From contig WRLR01000004.1 of the NCBI GenBank assembly GCA_009777515.1, positions 1-64,000 of the forward strand: a stretch of 64,000 nucleotides of DNA. The letters run 5' to 3'. The position numbers were made by a program, and so were the translations under genes. The notes beneath the pieces were generated by a model. It was not told the origin of the DNA, made no database searches, and saw only the letters and a list, made by a program, of their open reading frames with translations. Within the stretch, counting starts at the first letter, position 1; each line of letters begins with the position of its first letter. The DNA is from Oscillospiraceae bacterium. Lineage in GTDB: Bacteria > Bacillota > Clostridia > WRLR01. Shown here piece after piece: positions 1 through 10,041 of this stretch.

Positions 1-449
1 TGATATGCGACATGGCGACGCAGTTTGACTTTTATGACGGCGGCGGGCTGGATATATGCTTCCTCGGCGCGCTGGAGGCGGACGCGGAGGGCAATGTGAA
101 TGCGCACAAGCTGGCTGGCGGGTATTCCGGCATCGGCGGGTTCGCAAACATCACGCATGCGACCGGCACAATTGTGTTCTGCATGAGTTTTACGACGAGG
201 GGACTGGTAGCGGAATCGAGTAGTGGTGCTGTTACAATATCGCATGAAGGGTCGATCCTAAAATTCAAGAAAAACATCGGGGCCATCAGTTTTTCGGGCA
301 AGAGGGCGCTTGCGCGCGGGCAGCGGGTTCTGTACGTCACCGAGCGGTGCGTATTCGAGCTGACAGCCAGGGGACTCGCGCTGAAAGAAGTGTACCCCGG
401 TATCGACGAGCGGCGCCAAATACGGGACATGCTGGATTTCGATGTTTGA
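1..449 (+). CDS. CoA-transferase (acetate/propionate or 3-oxoacid type), C-terminal part, truncated at window start
   Basis: Frame is open to the window edge; GGFANITHATGTIVFCMSFTTRG...VLYVTERCVFELTARGLALKEVYPGID resembles the C-terminal half of CoA-transferase family I. Confidence 0.75.
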   Translation, partial: ICDMATQFDFYDGGGLDICFLGALEADAEGNVNAHKLAGGYSGIGGFANITHATGTIVFCMSFTTRGLVAESSSGAVTISHEGSILKFKKNIGAISFSGKRALARGQRVLYVTERCVFELTARGLALKEVYPGIDERRQIRDMLDFDV

Positions 450-529
450 GATATATGACGAATAATATAGTCATGGCGAACAAGGCGAAAAGGACAAACA
501 GGACAGAGACAAGGAGAGACAAGGTAGGT

Positions 530-700
530 ATGGCAGAGGCAAGACAGAGGTTAGGCAGAGGTAAGGCAGAGGCAAGGCAGAGGCAAGGCTGGTTAAGCAG
601 AGGCAAGGCAGAGGCAAGGCTGGTTAAGCAGAGGCAAGGTAGGCTAGCAAGGCAGAGGAAAAGCAGGCTAAACAAAGGCAAGGCAGGCAAGGAAGGCAAT
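530..700 (+). repeat. Purine-rich degenerate tandem repeat (GGCAGAGGCAA-type units; a ~31-bp block GGTTAAGCAGAGGCAAGGCAGAGGCAAGGCT is nearly duplicated)
   Basis: Direct reading of 530-700; repeated aggcaaggcagaggcaaggctggttaagcag. Confidence 0.85.
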
Positions 701-714
701 GTGGGAATTGTGGC

Positions 715-1425
715 TTAATGTGTCGCGTGGCGGATATGGAGCTTGTCTAGCCAGTTTTTGTCGTATTTCAATGAGACGTAGCCCACGGCGGAGATGAAAA
801 ACGCCCCCACTGCGTCCACAATTAAATCTTTCATCGTGTCCATCAGGGCGTTTTGGCCCAAAAGCATTTCGCCTGATTCCAGCGAATGCTTTTGCATGTT
901 AGTGAGTAGAATATAGTCCATGGTGAACTCGTATATTTCCCATACGACGCCCAGGGCGATGGCGAAGCAAAACGCAAATAAGGCGACGAACACCGGGCTC
1001 AGCCGGAAGGTGATGGTGTCGGACTTGTTGAACAGACTGACGACGGAAAAGCCAAGCGCCCCCAGCCCGATGCCGCTGAACGTGTGCAAAATGGTGTCCC
1101 AGTGCGGAACCCTGTAATAAAAGCTCCTCACCTCCCCCAAATATATTGCACAGTACAAAAATACCGCGTACGCGATGATCATATATGAGGGGATATTTAA
1201 GTTGACCCGGTGGATCAAAAAACCGGGCAACAGCATGGCTACCGCGCCAAACATACAGCTGAGCAACAGCAGTATATAGTCGCCCTTCACCCTGATTGCA
1301 TCGTCAGCGGGTGATGCCGTAACGGTGGGCGCAAGGATCATCCTCACTGCGACATAGATTGTTGAACCAATGAATGTGATGAAAACGAACAGGGTCCAGT
1401 TCTTTACGCTCAGCAGTTTTCTCAT
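715..1425 (-). CDS. Polytopic membrane protein, DUF2238/YjdF-like
   Basis: ORF with several hydrophobic segments and the HWDTILHTFSGIGLGALGFSVV...WEIYEF motif; start taken at internal MRKLLSVKNW. Confidence 0.6.
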   Translation of the reverse strand: MRKLLSVKNWTLFVFITFIGSTIYVAVRMILAPTVTASPADDAIRVKGDYILLLLSCMFGAVAMLLPGFLIHRVNLNIPSYMIIAYAVFLYCAIYLGEVRSFYYRVPHWDTILHTFSGIGLGALGFSVVSLFNKSDTITFRLSPVFVALFAFCFAIALGVVWEIYEFTMDYILLTNMQKHSLESGEMLLGQNALMDTMKDLIVDAVGAFFISAVGYVSLKYDKNWLDKLHIRHATH

Positions 1426-1603
1426 TTTTCCACGCTTTCTAATGCGCTCCGCATGAATAGGGGCAGGGACGCGGACGGTAAAAGCGCCCCTACGAAAATA
1501 CGATAGCGGACGGCCAAAGCCGCTCATACTTAATCATGATTGCAACCAGCCAAATAACCGTTCCTGCGAGACTTCGACTGATATTGTGCAGGTGAGGCGC
1601 GTA

Positions 1604-2821
1604 CTATTTGATCGGCAATGTCACTGTGAAGCGAGCGCCCTTGCCGGGCTCGCTGTCTACGCTGATACTGCCGTTTTCCAGCTCCAGTATCCTTTTAACG
1701 AGCGAGAGGCCGAGCCCGTTCCCATCGGCGGCTCTTGACGGGTCGCCTTGGTAGAACTTGTCGAAGATGTGCCTTTTGACGTCCTCGTCCATCCCAACGC
1801 CCATGTCGGACACCGTCGCGACCGCGCTCCCGCCGGACGCCGCGAGGCTGACATGGATCGTGCCGCCTGCGGGGCTGAACTTGATGGCGTTGGTAAGGAG
1901 GTTCAGCCAAAGGTGGCTCAGTATCTCCTCGCTGGCGTATATGCACACGCTCCCGATGTCCGCCTCGACTTCGAGCTGCTTGCCCGACAACTGCGGCTCC
2001 AGGGTCAGGATTGCCCTCCTTATTTGCTCGTCGAGCGAATATTCGGCCTTTTCAAAAATTCTATCCGAGCTTTCGAGCCTCGACAGCAGCAGCACGTTGC
2101 TGGAAAGCCGGCTGAGCCTGTCGCTCTCCGATATAATAATGTCCAGGTACTCGTTGCGCTGCCCCTCCGTGAGCGACTCCTTCTTTAGCCGCCGCGCGAA
2201 CCCCCGGATGGACGCGATAGGCGTCTTGAACTCGTGCGATATATTGCTCACGAAGTCACTGCGTAGCGTCTCGATGCTCGATAGCTCCTTGGCCATTTCA
2301 TTGAAGCTTTTCGCAAGGCGCTCGATTTCGTATCTTCCCCCTGTGTCCACCCGCACATCGAAATTGCCGGCGCCTATCTCCCTCGTGGCTTCGATGAGGC
2401 TCCGGATCGGCCGTAAAAAACGTTCCCCTCCTATTATTGCGATAATCGTACCAATGAACAGGCTGACGAGAAGCAGTAACAGTATAAATGCGGGCATGCT
2501 TCCCATAGTCAGGGGGCTTATGATGCCCATCCGGAAGAGGGCATACATCGCAAAGCCGGACGCCCCAACGCTAACAAAAAGGATGGAAAATATCAGCATC
2601 ACCAGTACGACGAGCATGGACAGCCTGCGGGCGACATCCATCATATAGAGAGCGGCGCCGGTCAGCTTGCGGGTGATGCCGGATAATTTTCGAGCGATGC
2701 CGGTCAGTTTTCGGGCGGCGTCGGCCAATTTCCGCACAGGGCCGAATAGTTTTCGGGCGGCGCCGGTCAGTTTCCGCACAGGGCAGGTTAGTTTTCGGGC
2801 GATGTTGTCCGTTTTACTCAT
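1604..2821 (-). CDS. Sensor histidine kinase (HAMP, HisKA, HATPase) with heptapeptide-repeat N-terminus
   Basis: SNISHEFKTPIASIRGFARRL H-box; DMGVGMDEDVKRHIFDKFYQGD and GNGLGLSLVKRILE ATPase motifs; ATG overlaps the stop of the upstream response regulator. Confidence 0.93.
   Translation of the reverse strand: MSKTDNIARKLTCPVRKLTGAARKLFGPVRKLADAARKLTGIARKLSGITRKLTGAALYMMDVARRLSMLVVLVMLIFSILFVSVGASGFAMYALFRMGIISPLTMGSMPAFILLLLLVSLFIGTIIAIIGGERFLRPIRSLIEATREIGAGNFDVRVDTGGRYEIERLAKSFNEMAKELSSIETLRSDFVSNISHEFKTPIASIRGFARRLKKESLTEGQRNEYLDIIISESDRLSRLSSNVLLLSRLESSDRIFEKAEYSLDEQIRRAILTLEPQLSGKQLEVEADIGSVCIYASEEILSHLWLNLLTNAIKFSPAGGTIHVSLAASGGSAVATVSDMGVGMDEDVKRHIFDKFYQGDPSRAADGNGLGLSLVKRILELENGSISVDSEPGKGARFTVTLPIK
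2654..2800 (-). repeat. 21-bp coding tandem repeat (7 x ARKLTGx heptapeptide)
   Basis: ARKLTCP VRKLTGA ARKLFGP VRKLADA ARKLTGI ARKLSGI TRKLTGA in the kinase N-terminus. Confidence 0.9.
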
Positions 2822-3491
2822 CGTTCCTCACCGCTTTGTAGCCCAGCCCTCGGACCGTTTCAATCGAAAATTCCGGCCAGCCGCCAAAGCGCTCGCGCAG
2901 CCTGCCGATGTGGACGCTGACCGTGTGCTCGGCCGATTCTGTGTCGAGCCCCCAAATTTCGTCCATTAATTGAATGCGGGTGAAAATCTTTTCCGGATAG
3001 CTGAGCAGCTTATATAAAAGAAGGAACTCCTTCTGCGGCAACGTGACCCGCTCGGGCGCCCGGCTGACGGTCAGGGCGTCGTAATTGAGCGTCACCTTGC
3101 CAATGGTTATTTTGCGCTCGCTGACGATCTTGGCCCGGCGCAACAGCGCTTTTACCCGTAGGACCAGCTCCTCTTCGTCGATAGGCTTGACCATATAGTC
3201 GTCCGTTCCAACGATAAAGCCTTTGCGCTTGTCCTTGATCGATTCTTTAGCCGTCGCCATCAGTATGGGGAAATCGTACTTCGCGTCGCGCAACTGCTCC
3301 GTCAATGTGTACCCGTCCATTCCCGGCATCATTATATCAGTAATCATCAGGTCAATGTGCTGTTCGTCGATAATGCCTAGCGCCTCTGGTGCGTCGCACG
3401 CGAGGATCGGGTTGTAACGTTCGTCGAGCAGGACCGCTTCGATGAGCTTCCTTATATTTTGGTCGTCCTCGACCACGAGTATGTTAATCAC
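2814..3491 (-). CDS. OmpR/PhoB-family response regulator
   Basis: INILVVEDDQNIRKLI...MITDIMMPGMDGY...MVKPIDEEELVLRVKALLRRA plus winged-helix C-terminus; GTG start at 3491 with GGAGG upstream. Confidence 0.92.
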   Translation of the reverse strand: MINILVVEDDQNIRKLIEAVLLDERYNPILACDAPEALGIIDEQHIDLMITDIMMPGMDGYTLTEQLRDAKYDFPILMATAKESIKDKRKGFIVGTDDYMVKPIDEEELVLRVKALLRRAKIVSERKITIGKVTLNYDALTVSRAPERVTLPQKEFLLLYKLLSYPEKIFTRIQLMDEIWGLDTESAEHTVSVHIGRLRERFGGWPEFSIETVRGLGYKAVRNDE

Positions 3492-3563
3492 AAAAAAACC
3501 TCCGCTAATGCCCGGTTCATCCGAAAATGATAATACGCATTGATGATGATAATAATATAGATG

Positions 3564-3605
3564 CTTCAACTGAACTTCAACAAAAATGGATTATTTGTTG
3601 AAGTT
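3564..3605. promoter_or_regulatory. Candidate response-regulator box: direct repeat CTTCAAC (11-bp period) plus 12-bp inverted repeat AACTTCAACAAA/TTTGTTGAAGTT
   Basis: CTTCAAC at 3564 and 3575; AACTTCAACAAA 3573-3584 vs TTTGTTGAAGTT 3594-3605, in the divergent region between the response regulator and ftsH. Confidence 0.5.
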
Positions 3606-3665
3606 TAATTTATGTTGGTCGCATATTATCTAAATATAATAATTTAAGGAGAGGGAGACGAATAA

Positions 3666-5705
3666 ATGAAGCTTTTCAAAAGGAGCGGCGCAGACAATAA
3701 AATATACAAAGCAGACCCCCAAAAAGCCGGGGGCGGCGAGGATCGCAAGGGGGAGAGCGGGGCTCCGGCGGGAAAAGCCCCAAAGAAATTTAATGTATTC
3801 CATATAATAATAGTGATTTTTTTGATCAACTTTGCGCTCAACTTGATTTTCGGGGCGGTGCAGCCCGGGATGCAGATAGAGTACAGCCAGTTTATACGGC
3901 TGGTGGAGGGCGGCTATATCGGCGGGGCCCAGTTGGAAGACGAACGGATATTGGTATCCCTGCGGGACGGCGCCGACCTTGATGAGGTGGCGGAAATCCT
4001 CGACATCGAAAACAGGGGCGCCGACCAGGCCCGGCAGCCTACCCCCGGCGCCGACAGCGTCTTCTATGTGACAAAGGTCGACGATCCCATGCTTGTCGAG
4101 CGGCTCAGCGGGAATGGCGTGGACTTTTACAAGCCTGCGGCTCGCGCCAGTTCACCCATACTTGGCTTCATCACAAGCTGGATCGTCCCAATGCTCATCA
4201 TGTATCTTGTGTTCAATTTGATTGCCCGCAGCGTCATGAAAAAAATGGGGAAGGGCGGATCGGGCGGCATGGGAGGCATGGGCGGCATGGGCGGACTGGG
4301 CGGCATCTTTGGCGCGGGGAAGAGCAAGGCCAAAGAATACAAGCACGAAAAAAACGTCGGGGTCACGTTTGCCGACGTGGCCGGGCAGGACGAAGCGAAA
4401 GAGAGCCTGGCGGAACTTTCGGATATATTAAAGCATCCCGAAAAGTATAGCGAGATAGGGGCGAAGCAGCCGAAGGGGGCGTTGCTCGTGGGACCCCCCG
4501 GTACGGGCAAGACCCTGCTTGCCAGGGCGCTGGCAGGTGAGGCGGGCGTGCCGTTCTATTCCATAACGGGCAGCGAGTTTGTTGAGATGTTCGTCGGCGT
4601 GGGGGCCTCGCGCGTGCGCGACATGTTTGAGAATGCAAAGAAAAACGCGCCATGCATCATATTCATCGACGAGATCGACGCCATCGGCAAGAGCCGGGAC
4701 AGCCAGGTGGGCGGGAATGATGAGCGGGAGCAGACGCTCAACCAATTGCTGTCCGAAATGGACGGCTTCGACGGCAAGAAAGGGATTGTCGTGCTGGCGG
4801 CCACCAACCGCCCGGAAATCCTTGACAAGGCGCTGCTCCGCCCGGGGCGCTTCGACCGCCGGATCGTCGTGGACAAGCCCGACTTGCCGGGCAGGGAGGC
4901 TATATTAAAGGTGCATGCGAACAAAGTCAGGCTGGCCGGGGACGTGGATCTGCACGAGCTTGCGTTGGCCACATCGGGCGCCACCGGGGCGGACTTGGCC
5001 AACATGATTAACGAGGGCGCGCTGCTGGCGGTTAAGGGCGACCGAAAGACAGTGCGGCAGGGCGATTTGATGGAGGCGGTGGAAGTCGTGATCGCGGGCA
5101 AGGAGAAGAAGGATCGGGTGATGAGCCCCAAAGAGCGCGAAATGGTGGCATACCACGAAGTGGGCCATGCTTTGGTGGGCGCTATGCAAAAAGGCGGCCA
5201 GCCGGTGCAGAAGATCACCATCGTGCCGCGTACGATGGGCAGCCTCGGGTACACGATGAGCATGCCGGAGGAGGAGCGTTACCTGCCGACAAAGGGCGAC
5301 ATCATAGCGCAAATCACGACGCTGCTGGGCGGGCGCGCGGCCGAGATTGTGCAGTTCGGGGAGATGACGACGGGCGCCGCCAACGACATAGAGCGCGCGA
5401 CCGCGCTGGCCCGGGGGATGGTGACGCAGTTCGGCATGAGCGACCGGTTCGGGCCGATGAGCTTGGAGAGGGCCGAGAGCCGCTACTTGGACGGCAGGGG
5501 CGTGGCCGCATGCTCTGCACAGACCGAGGCGATGGTCGACGAGGAGGTGCGGCAGGTGCTGGCGGACTGCCAGGACATTGCGGTTGGCGTGTTGCAGGAA
5601 TATCGAGGCGCGATGGGCAGGATATCGGGGCGCTTGTTGGAGAAGGAGAACATCACGGGCGCGGAATTTATGGAGCTTCTGGACTTAGACGCCATGTCGG
5701 CGTGA
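3666..5705 (+). CDS. ftsH: ATP-dependent zinc metalloprotease FtsH
   Basis: Walker [12 protein letters not shown] region, HEVGH zinc site; RBS AAGGAGAGGG upstream. Confidence 0.97.
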   Translation: MKLFKRSGADNKIYKADPQKAGGGEDRKGESGAPAGKAPKKFNVFHIIIVIFLINFALNLIFGAVQPGMQIEYSQFIRLVEGGYIGGAQLEDERILVSLRDGADLDEVAEILDIENRGADQARQPTPGADSVFYVTKVDDPMLVERLSGNGVDFYKPAARASSPILGFITSWIVPMLIMYLVFNLIARSVMKKMGKGGSGGMGGMGGMGGLGGIFGAGKSKAKEYKHEKNVGVTFADVAGQDEAKESLAELSDILKHPEKYSEIGAKQPKGALLVGPPGTGKTLLARALAGEAGVPFYSITGSEFVEMFVGVGASRVRDMFENAKKNAPCIIFIDEIDAIGKSRDSQVGGNDEREQTLNQLLSEMDGFDGKKGIVVLAATNRPEILDKALLRPGRFDRRIVVDKPDLPGREAILKVHANKVRLAGDVDLHELALATSGATGADLANMINEGALLAVKGDRKTVRQGDLMEAVEVVIAGKEKKDRVMSPKEREMVAYHEVGHALVGAMQKGGQPVQKITIVPRTMGSLGYTMSMPEEERYLPTKGDIIAQITTLLGGRAAEIVQFGEMTTGAANDIERATALARGMVTQFGMSDRFGPMSLERAESRYLDGRGVAACSAQTEAMVDEEVRQVLADCQDIAVGVLQEYRGAMGRISGRLLEKENITGAEFMELLDLDAMSA

Positions 5706-5718
5706 GCGGGCGCCCGCG

Positions 5719-6690
5719 CTAGGCGCCGAACTCCTCCACGGCTTCTTCGAAGGCGGCGTAGTTCGCGGGCGGGAAGGGCATGCCTTGGTCTGGGCAGCAG
5801 AAGTAGCCCCCGTCCTTGCCCAGCAGTGAGATGGCGTTTTTCACTGCTTCACGGATTTGGCTGCGTGTGCCGTCCATGAGCAGGCCCGTGGAGATGCCGC
5901 CTTTCAGCGCCATTTTGCGGTTTGTGACGGCGACTACGGCGGCCAAGTCGTTCGCCGTGGCTTGGACCGGGTTCAGGATGTCCACGCCGAGGGCGATGAA
6001 CGACGGAAGCAGCGGCTCGATGTGGCCGCATGAGTGGAAATCGATCAGTATGCCACTGGATTTATAAAGCTCGAATAGTCTTTTATATTCGGGCTCGAGG
6101 AATTCGTCAAATATGGCCTGCCCCAACAAGAGCGCGCGCTGCGTGCCCATGTCGTCGCTGAGGCTCACCATGTCCACTCCTGCCTTAATGTAGTGTTTGG
6201 CTATGCCTAGCTGGAAGTCCATGATCCGGCGGAGGATCTCCTTGGCGTACTGCGGATCGGTGTAGAAGTACACCATGATGTTTTCCATGCCGACGAGCAT
6301 GTATGACTTTTCCCAAAGCGCGTCCCTGTGCGATCCGACGAAAAACATTTCATCGCGTTCGTCAAACGCGGCCGCGCTCTCGTAGATGGGGGCGCAAATG
6401 CGCTCGTCGTCCGGGTCCGGCCATTGGTATGAGCGCAGGGCGCCGATCTCGGCGAGAGGGTTGATTTTAGGGAACCCCATGGCGCCCCAGTGCTCCTTGT
6501 GCCACCCGACGCCCCATATATCCGTCCATCTGGCGCCGACAGGCCTTTCGTGGCCATCGATGATACCTGCGTCGCCATAGCCTTGGTGGTTCGCGCCATG
6601 GTACGCAACTACGCGCGCGGGGACGCGCGACATGATGCGATCCGGTTTGCCAAAGTGGATGGTTTCCAAAGCGTTTTGTTTGTCGTTCAT
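5719..6690 (-). CDS. Uroporphyrinogen decarboxylase (URO-D)-family protein, probably methyltransferase-like
   Basis: IDFHSCGHIEPLLPSFIALGVDILNPVQ...GGYFCCPDQGMPFPPANY; start at internal MNDKQNALETI. Confidence 0.8.
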   Translation of the reverse strand: MNDKQNALETIHFGKPDRIMSRVPARVVAYHGANHQGYGDAGIIDGHERPVGARWTDIWGVGWHKEHWGAMGFPKINPLAEIGALRSYQWPDPDDERICAPIYESAAAFDERDEMFFVGSHRDALWEKSYMLVGMENIMVYFYTDPQYAKEILRRIMDFQLGIAKHYIKAGVDMVSLSDDMGTQRALLLGQAIFDEFLEPEYKRLFELYKSSGILIDFHSCGHIEPLLPSFIALGVDILNPVQATANDLAAVVAVTNRKMALKGGISTGLLMDGTRSQIREAVKNAISLLGKDGGYFCCPDQGMPFPPANYAAFEEAVEEFGA

Positions 6691-6811
6691 ATATAACGCC
6701 GTTCGCAGGCCGCGAGCGACCAGCGCACATTTGTAGTATGGCGCCGCGCCGCGGCCCTGCCCTTTCAAATATTTTACGCCGCTGCTGCCAACACTTAAAG
6801 TTTTACCGCTG

Positions 6812-7417
6812 TCATAGGCTGCCTTTTGACGATGGGACGGCACCGCGTCGCGCGGGGTCGGGCTTTACGGCAGCGCCGAGCGCGCGACCGAGCCCTTTGA
6901 ATATCGCCTCGATGATGTGATGGGCGTTGGCGCCATACATCATCTTAACATGCAGTGTCAGCCCGAGCGAGCGGCACAGGCCCAGAAGGAACTCCTGCGC
7001 CAGCTCGGTGTCGAAGTCGCCGACTTTCGGAGCGGGCATGGCGACGTCGTAGTTGAGGTGCGCACGCCCACAGATGTCGAGGGCTATCAGCACCAGCGCT
7101 TCGTCCATCGGCAGGAAGACGCTCGCGTAGCGCGTGATACCGGCGGCGTCGCCGAGAGCCTCTTTTATGCACTGGCCGAGCACGATGCCGGCATCTTCCG
7201 TGAGGTGGTGGTAATCCACGTCCGTGTCGCCGCGCGCGTCGACGGACAGCGCGAACCCGCTGTGGAACGCGAACAGCTCTAGCATGTGGTTCAAAAACCC
7301 GCAGCCCGTGGCGACGCGAATAGAGGGCTCGGAAGGGGCATCGAGAGTAATTTCGACGGTTACTTCAGTCTCCTTGGTTTTTCGCGCTAATATGGCGGTT
7401 CTGTACAATTCGCTCAT
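6812..7417 (-). CDS. hisB: Imidazoleglycerol-phosphate dehydratase
   Basis: GCGFLNHMLELFAFHSGF, DVDYHHLTEDAGIVLGQ, AHHIIEAIFKGLGRAL motifs. Confidence 0.97.
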   Translation of the reverse strand: MSELYRTAILARKTKETEVTVEITLDAPSEPSIRVATGCGFLNHMLELFAFHSGFALSVDARGDTDVDYHHLTEDAGIVLGQCIKEALGDAAGITRYASVFLPMDEALVLIALDICGRAHLNYDVAMPAPKVGDFDTELAQEFLLGLCRSLGLTLHVKMMYGANAHHIIEAIFKGLGRALGAAVKPDPARRGAVPSSKGSL

Positions 7418-7432
7418 TTCATGTCCCTCCGC

Positions 7433-8500
7433 TTATCTGTTTTTACCCATCATGTCGTCCGTCGCGGCGAGCAGCGCGTCCATCTGCTCGTCGGTCCCAA
7501 TTGTTATGCGGACATAATCTTTTATGCGCTCCTGTGGCAGGTGGCGCACCAGTACGCCGCGTTCTTTCAGGCCGAGGTAATAGTCCCTGCCGCTGCCAAA
7601 ACTTGGCTTGGCGAACAGGAAGTTCGCCCTGCTGGGCAGCACGTCGAACATGCGGCCATATAGCGCCAGCACGGCCCGTTCGCGCGAGCTCACTATTTTA
7701 GCCACGCACTCTTCATAATAATCGGAATCGTTGATGGCCGCCTCCGCCGCAAGCAGGGACAGTCTGTTCATATTGTATGGATTGAACGAGAATTTCATTG
7801 TGTTCAAATCGGCGATCAACTCACTGCGCGCCATTGCGTAGCCTACCCTTGCGCCTGCGAGGTTTTTCGATTTGCTCATTGTGTGGACGACGATGAGGTT
7901 GTCGTACTTTGCGATGAGCGGCACTGCGCTCTCGGCGCCGAATGCCGCGTATGCTTCGTCCACGACGACGACGTTGCCGGGGTTCCCCCTGATGATGGCC
8001 TCGATGCCGGCCAGCGGCACGGCGCGGCCGGTCGGCGAGTTCGGGTTGGCGATGAAAACCGTGCCGCCCGCTCCGTAGTAGTCGGACGGGACAAGGCGGA
8101 GCGTGTCGTCCAGCGGAAGCACGCGCGACTCCACGCAGTTTATGCGGGCGTAGACGCTATAGAAGCCGTATGTTATGTCCGCGTACACGGCGGGCGTTTT
8201 CGCGTCGCAGAACGCCTGGAATGCGAACGCCAAAAGTTCGTCGGAGCCGTTGCCGAGTATGATGTTTTCGGGGCCGAGTCCAAGGGCGCCGCTGATGGCG
8301 AGAGCAGCCGAGCGCGTGTCGGGGTCGGGGTAGAGGTTGAGCCTGGCCACCTCCGCAGAGTTGATAGCCGCCAGCACGCCGGGCGACGGCGGGTACGGGC
8401 TTTCGTTAGTGTTGAGTTTGACATAGGAGCGGTCCTGTGGCTGCTCGCCTGGGACATACGCCTCGATGCCGGAGAACCTGCCGGATAAAAATGATGACAT
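7433..8500 (-). CDS. hisC: Histidinol-phosphate aminotransferase
   Basis: NTNESPYPPSP, GNGSDELL, DEAYAAF, SKSKNLAGARVGYA motifs. Confidence 0.96.
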   Translation of the reverse strand: MSSFLSGRFSGIEAYVPGEQPQDRSYVKLNTNESPYPPSPGVLAAINSAEVARLNLYPDPDTRSAALAISGALGLGPENIILGNGSDELLAFAFQAFCDAKTPAVYADITYGFYSVYARINCVESRVLPLDDTLRLVPSDYYGAGGTVFIANPNSPTGRAVPLAGIEAIIRGNPGNVVVVDEAYAAFGAESAVPLIAKYDNLIVVHTMSKSKNLAGARVGYAMARSELIADLNTMKFSFNPYNMNRLSLLAAEAAINDSDYYEECVAKIVSSRERAVLALYGRMFDVLPSRANFLFAKPSFGSGRDYYLGLKERGVLVRHLPQERIKDYVRITIGTDEQMDALLAATDDMMGKNR

Positions 8501-8518
8501 GGGTGACCTCGTATAAAA

Positions 8519-9823
8519 TTATTCGAAACGTATTTCTACGCTGCGGGCGTGGGCCTCGAACTGTTCTTGGCGGGCGAACCGGGCGGCGTGCGCCGCGTCC
8601 CTTTGCAGTGCTTCCTTAGTATAATACGTGAAAGACGACTTTTTTACAAAGTCGTCGACCGACAGCGGCGAGGCGAAGCGGGCGGCGCCGTTGGTCGGCA
8701 GGGTGTGGTTCGGGCCCGCCAGGTAGTCGCCCAGCGCTTCCGGCGCGTATGCGCCCAAAAAGACGCTGCCGGCGTGTCGGACTGCGCCGAGCAGCGCGAA
8801 CGGGTCGCGGACGCACAGTTTGAGGTGCTCCGGCGCGACGCCGTCGCTCAGGCGCACGGCCTCTTCTAGCGAAGTGGTCACTGCTATGCGGCAGTTTTCG
8901 GCCAGGGAGCGCTCCGCGATTTCGCGCCTCGGCAGGGTTTCCAATTGTTTTGACAGCTCAACTTTTACTGCGTCGGCGAGCGCTGGGTCAGTCGTTATAA
9001 GCAGCGCTGCGGCCATGGCGTCATGTTCCGCCTGCGCGAGCATATCGGCGGCGACGAAGCGGGCGCGGGCGCTGTCGTCTGCGATTATCAGTACCTCGCT
9101 TGGCCCTGCGATCATCTCGATATCGACCACGCCATAGAGCTGCTTTTTAGCCGTCGACACATAAATATTGCCTGGCCCCGTGATTTTATCGACGCGCGGC
9201 ACGCTGCCTGTCCCAAACGCGAGCGCCGCGATGGCCTGTGCGCCGCCCATCCTGAACACGCGCCCGACGCCCGCGATGCGTGCGGCGGCCAGGATGGCGG
9301 CGTCGCATTTGCCGTCCTTTTGCGGCGGGGAGGCGAGGCATATCTCGCCCACGCCGGCAAGCTTTGCCGGGATGGCGTTCATTAAAACGGTGCTCGGGTA
9401 GGCGGCGGTCCCGCCCGGTATGTACAGCCCTACCCGTTCCAGCGGCATGATGCGCTGCCCGGTGATGACGCCGTCCCGCTCGCCGGTGATTATATAGCCC
9501 TGGCGCAGTTGGCGCTTGTGGTACGCGCCGATGTTGGCTGCGGCCAACTCCAGCGTTTCGATCAGTTCCGGGCTTTCGGCGGCTATGTGCGCAAATGCGG
9601 CCTCGATCTCCTGTGGGTCGACGGCAAGCTCGCCGACGTCGACGCCGTCGAAGCGGAGGGTGTATTCGCGCACGGCTGCGTCGCCGCGCTCGCGGACGTC
9701 CGCGATGATGTCGGCCGCCGTTTGCCCGACGGAGGGGTTGTTCTCCCATATGCGCGCGCGCAGGCGCTCGGGCGAAACGTCTGCGCCGCGCAGGATTTCG
9801 ATGCTGGGGATCGGGTTGTTCAT
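8519..9823 (-). CDS. hisD: Histidinol dehydrogenase
   Basis: ERVGLYIPGGTAAYPSTVLMNAIPAKLAGV, ITGPGNIYVSTAKK, GPSEVLIIAD, EHDAMAAALL motifs; start at MNNPIPSIEIL. Confidence 0.96.
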   Translation of the reverse strand: MNNPIPSIEILRGADVSPERLRARIWENNPSVGQTAADIIADVRERGDAAVREYTLRFDGVDVGELAVDPQEIEAAFAHIAAESPELIETLELAAANIGAYHKRQLRQGYIITGERDGVITGQRIMPLERVGLYIPGGTAAYPSTVLMNAIPAKLAGVGEICLASPPQKDGKCDAAILAAARIAGVGRVFRMGGAQAIAALAFGTGSVPRVDKITGPGNIYVSTAKKQLYGVVDIEMIAGPSEVLIIADDSARARFVAADMLAQAEHDAMAAALLITTDPALADAVKVELSKQLETLPRREIAERSLAENCRIAVTTSLEEAVRLSDGVAPEHLKLCVRDPFALLGAVRHAGSVFLGAYAPEALGDYLAGPNHTLPTNGAARFASPLSVDDFVKKSSFTYYTKEALQRDAAHAARFARQEQFEAHARSVEIRFE

Positions 9824-9877
9824 GTGCGTTCGTCTCCCTTTCATGAATATATTATAGCCTTCCGGCTTTAGCAACAC

Positions 9878-9910
9878 AAAAAACAGCCCCAGGCTTTGGG
9901 CCTGGGGCTG
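9878..9910 (-). terminator. Intrinsic terminator in his leader (attenuator)
   Basis: Minus strand CAGCCCCAGGC-CCAAA-GCCTGGGGCTG followed by TTTTTTGTG; perfect 11-bp stem (9884-9894 / 9900-9910). Confidence 0.9.
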
Positions 9911-9939
9911 CGCGGTTGATGTATCGATATCGGGCGCGC

Positions 9940-10035
9940 CTACCCAAGCCATTGAATGAAATGGCGATGGGCGTGGCTGCTGGCGCGCGAATTGCGGCTG
10001 AACATTGCTATATCGATGGAATAGTCATTTGTCAT
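9940..10035 (-). CDS. Putative his operon leader peptide MTNDYSIDIAMFSRNSRASSHAHRHFIQWLG
   Basis: 31-codon ORF directly upstream of the terminator, with HAHRH His codons; ATG lies ~6 nt after the promoter -10. Confidence 0.55.
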   Translation of the reverse strand: MTNDYSIDIAMFSRNSRASSHAHRHFIQWLG

Positions 10036-10041
10036 GCGCTA

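Noticed and set aside
347-718. ORF 123 aa (+) rich in Arg/Gln/Lys
   Set aside because: Overlaps the CoA-transferase end out of frame and then translates the purine repeat; no coding support.
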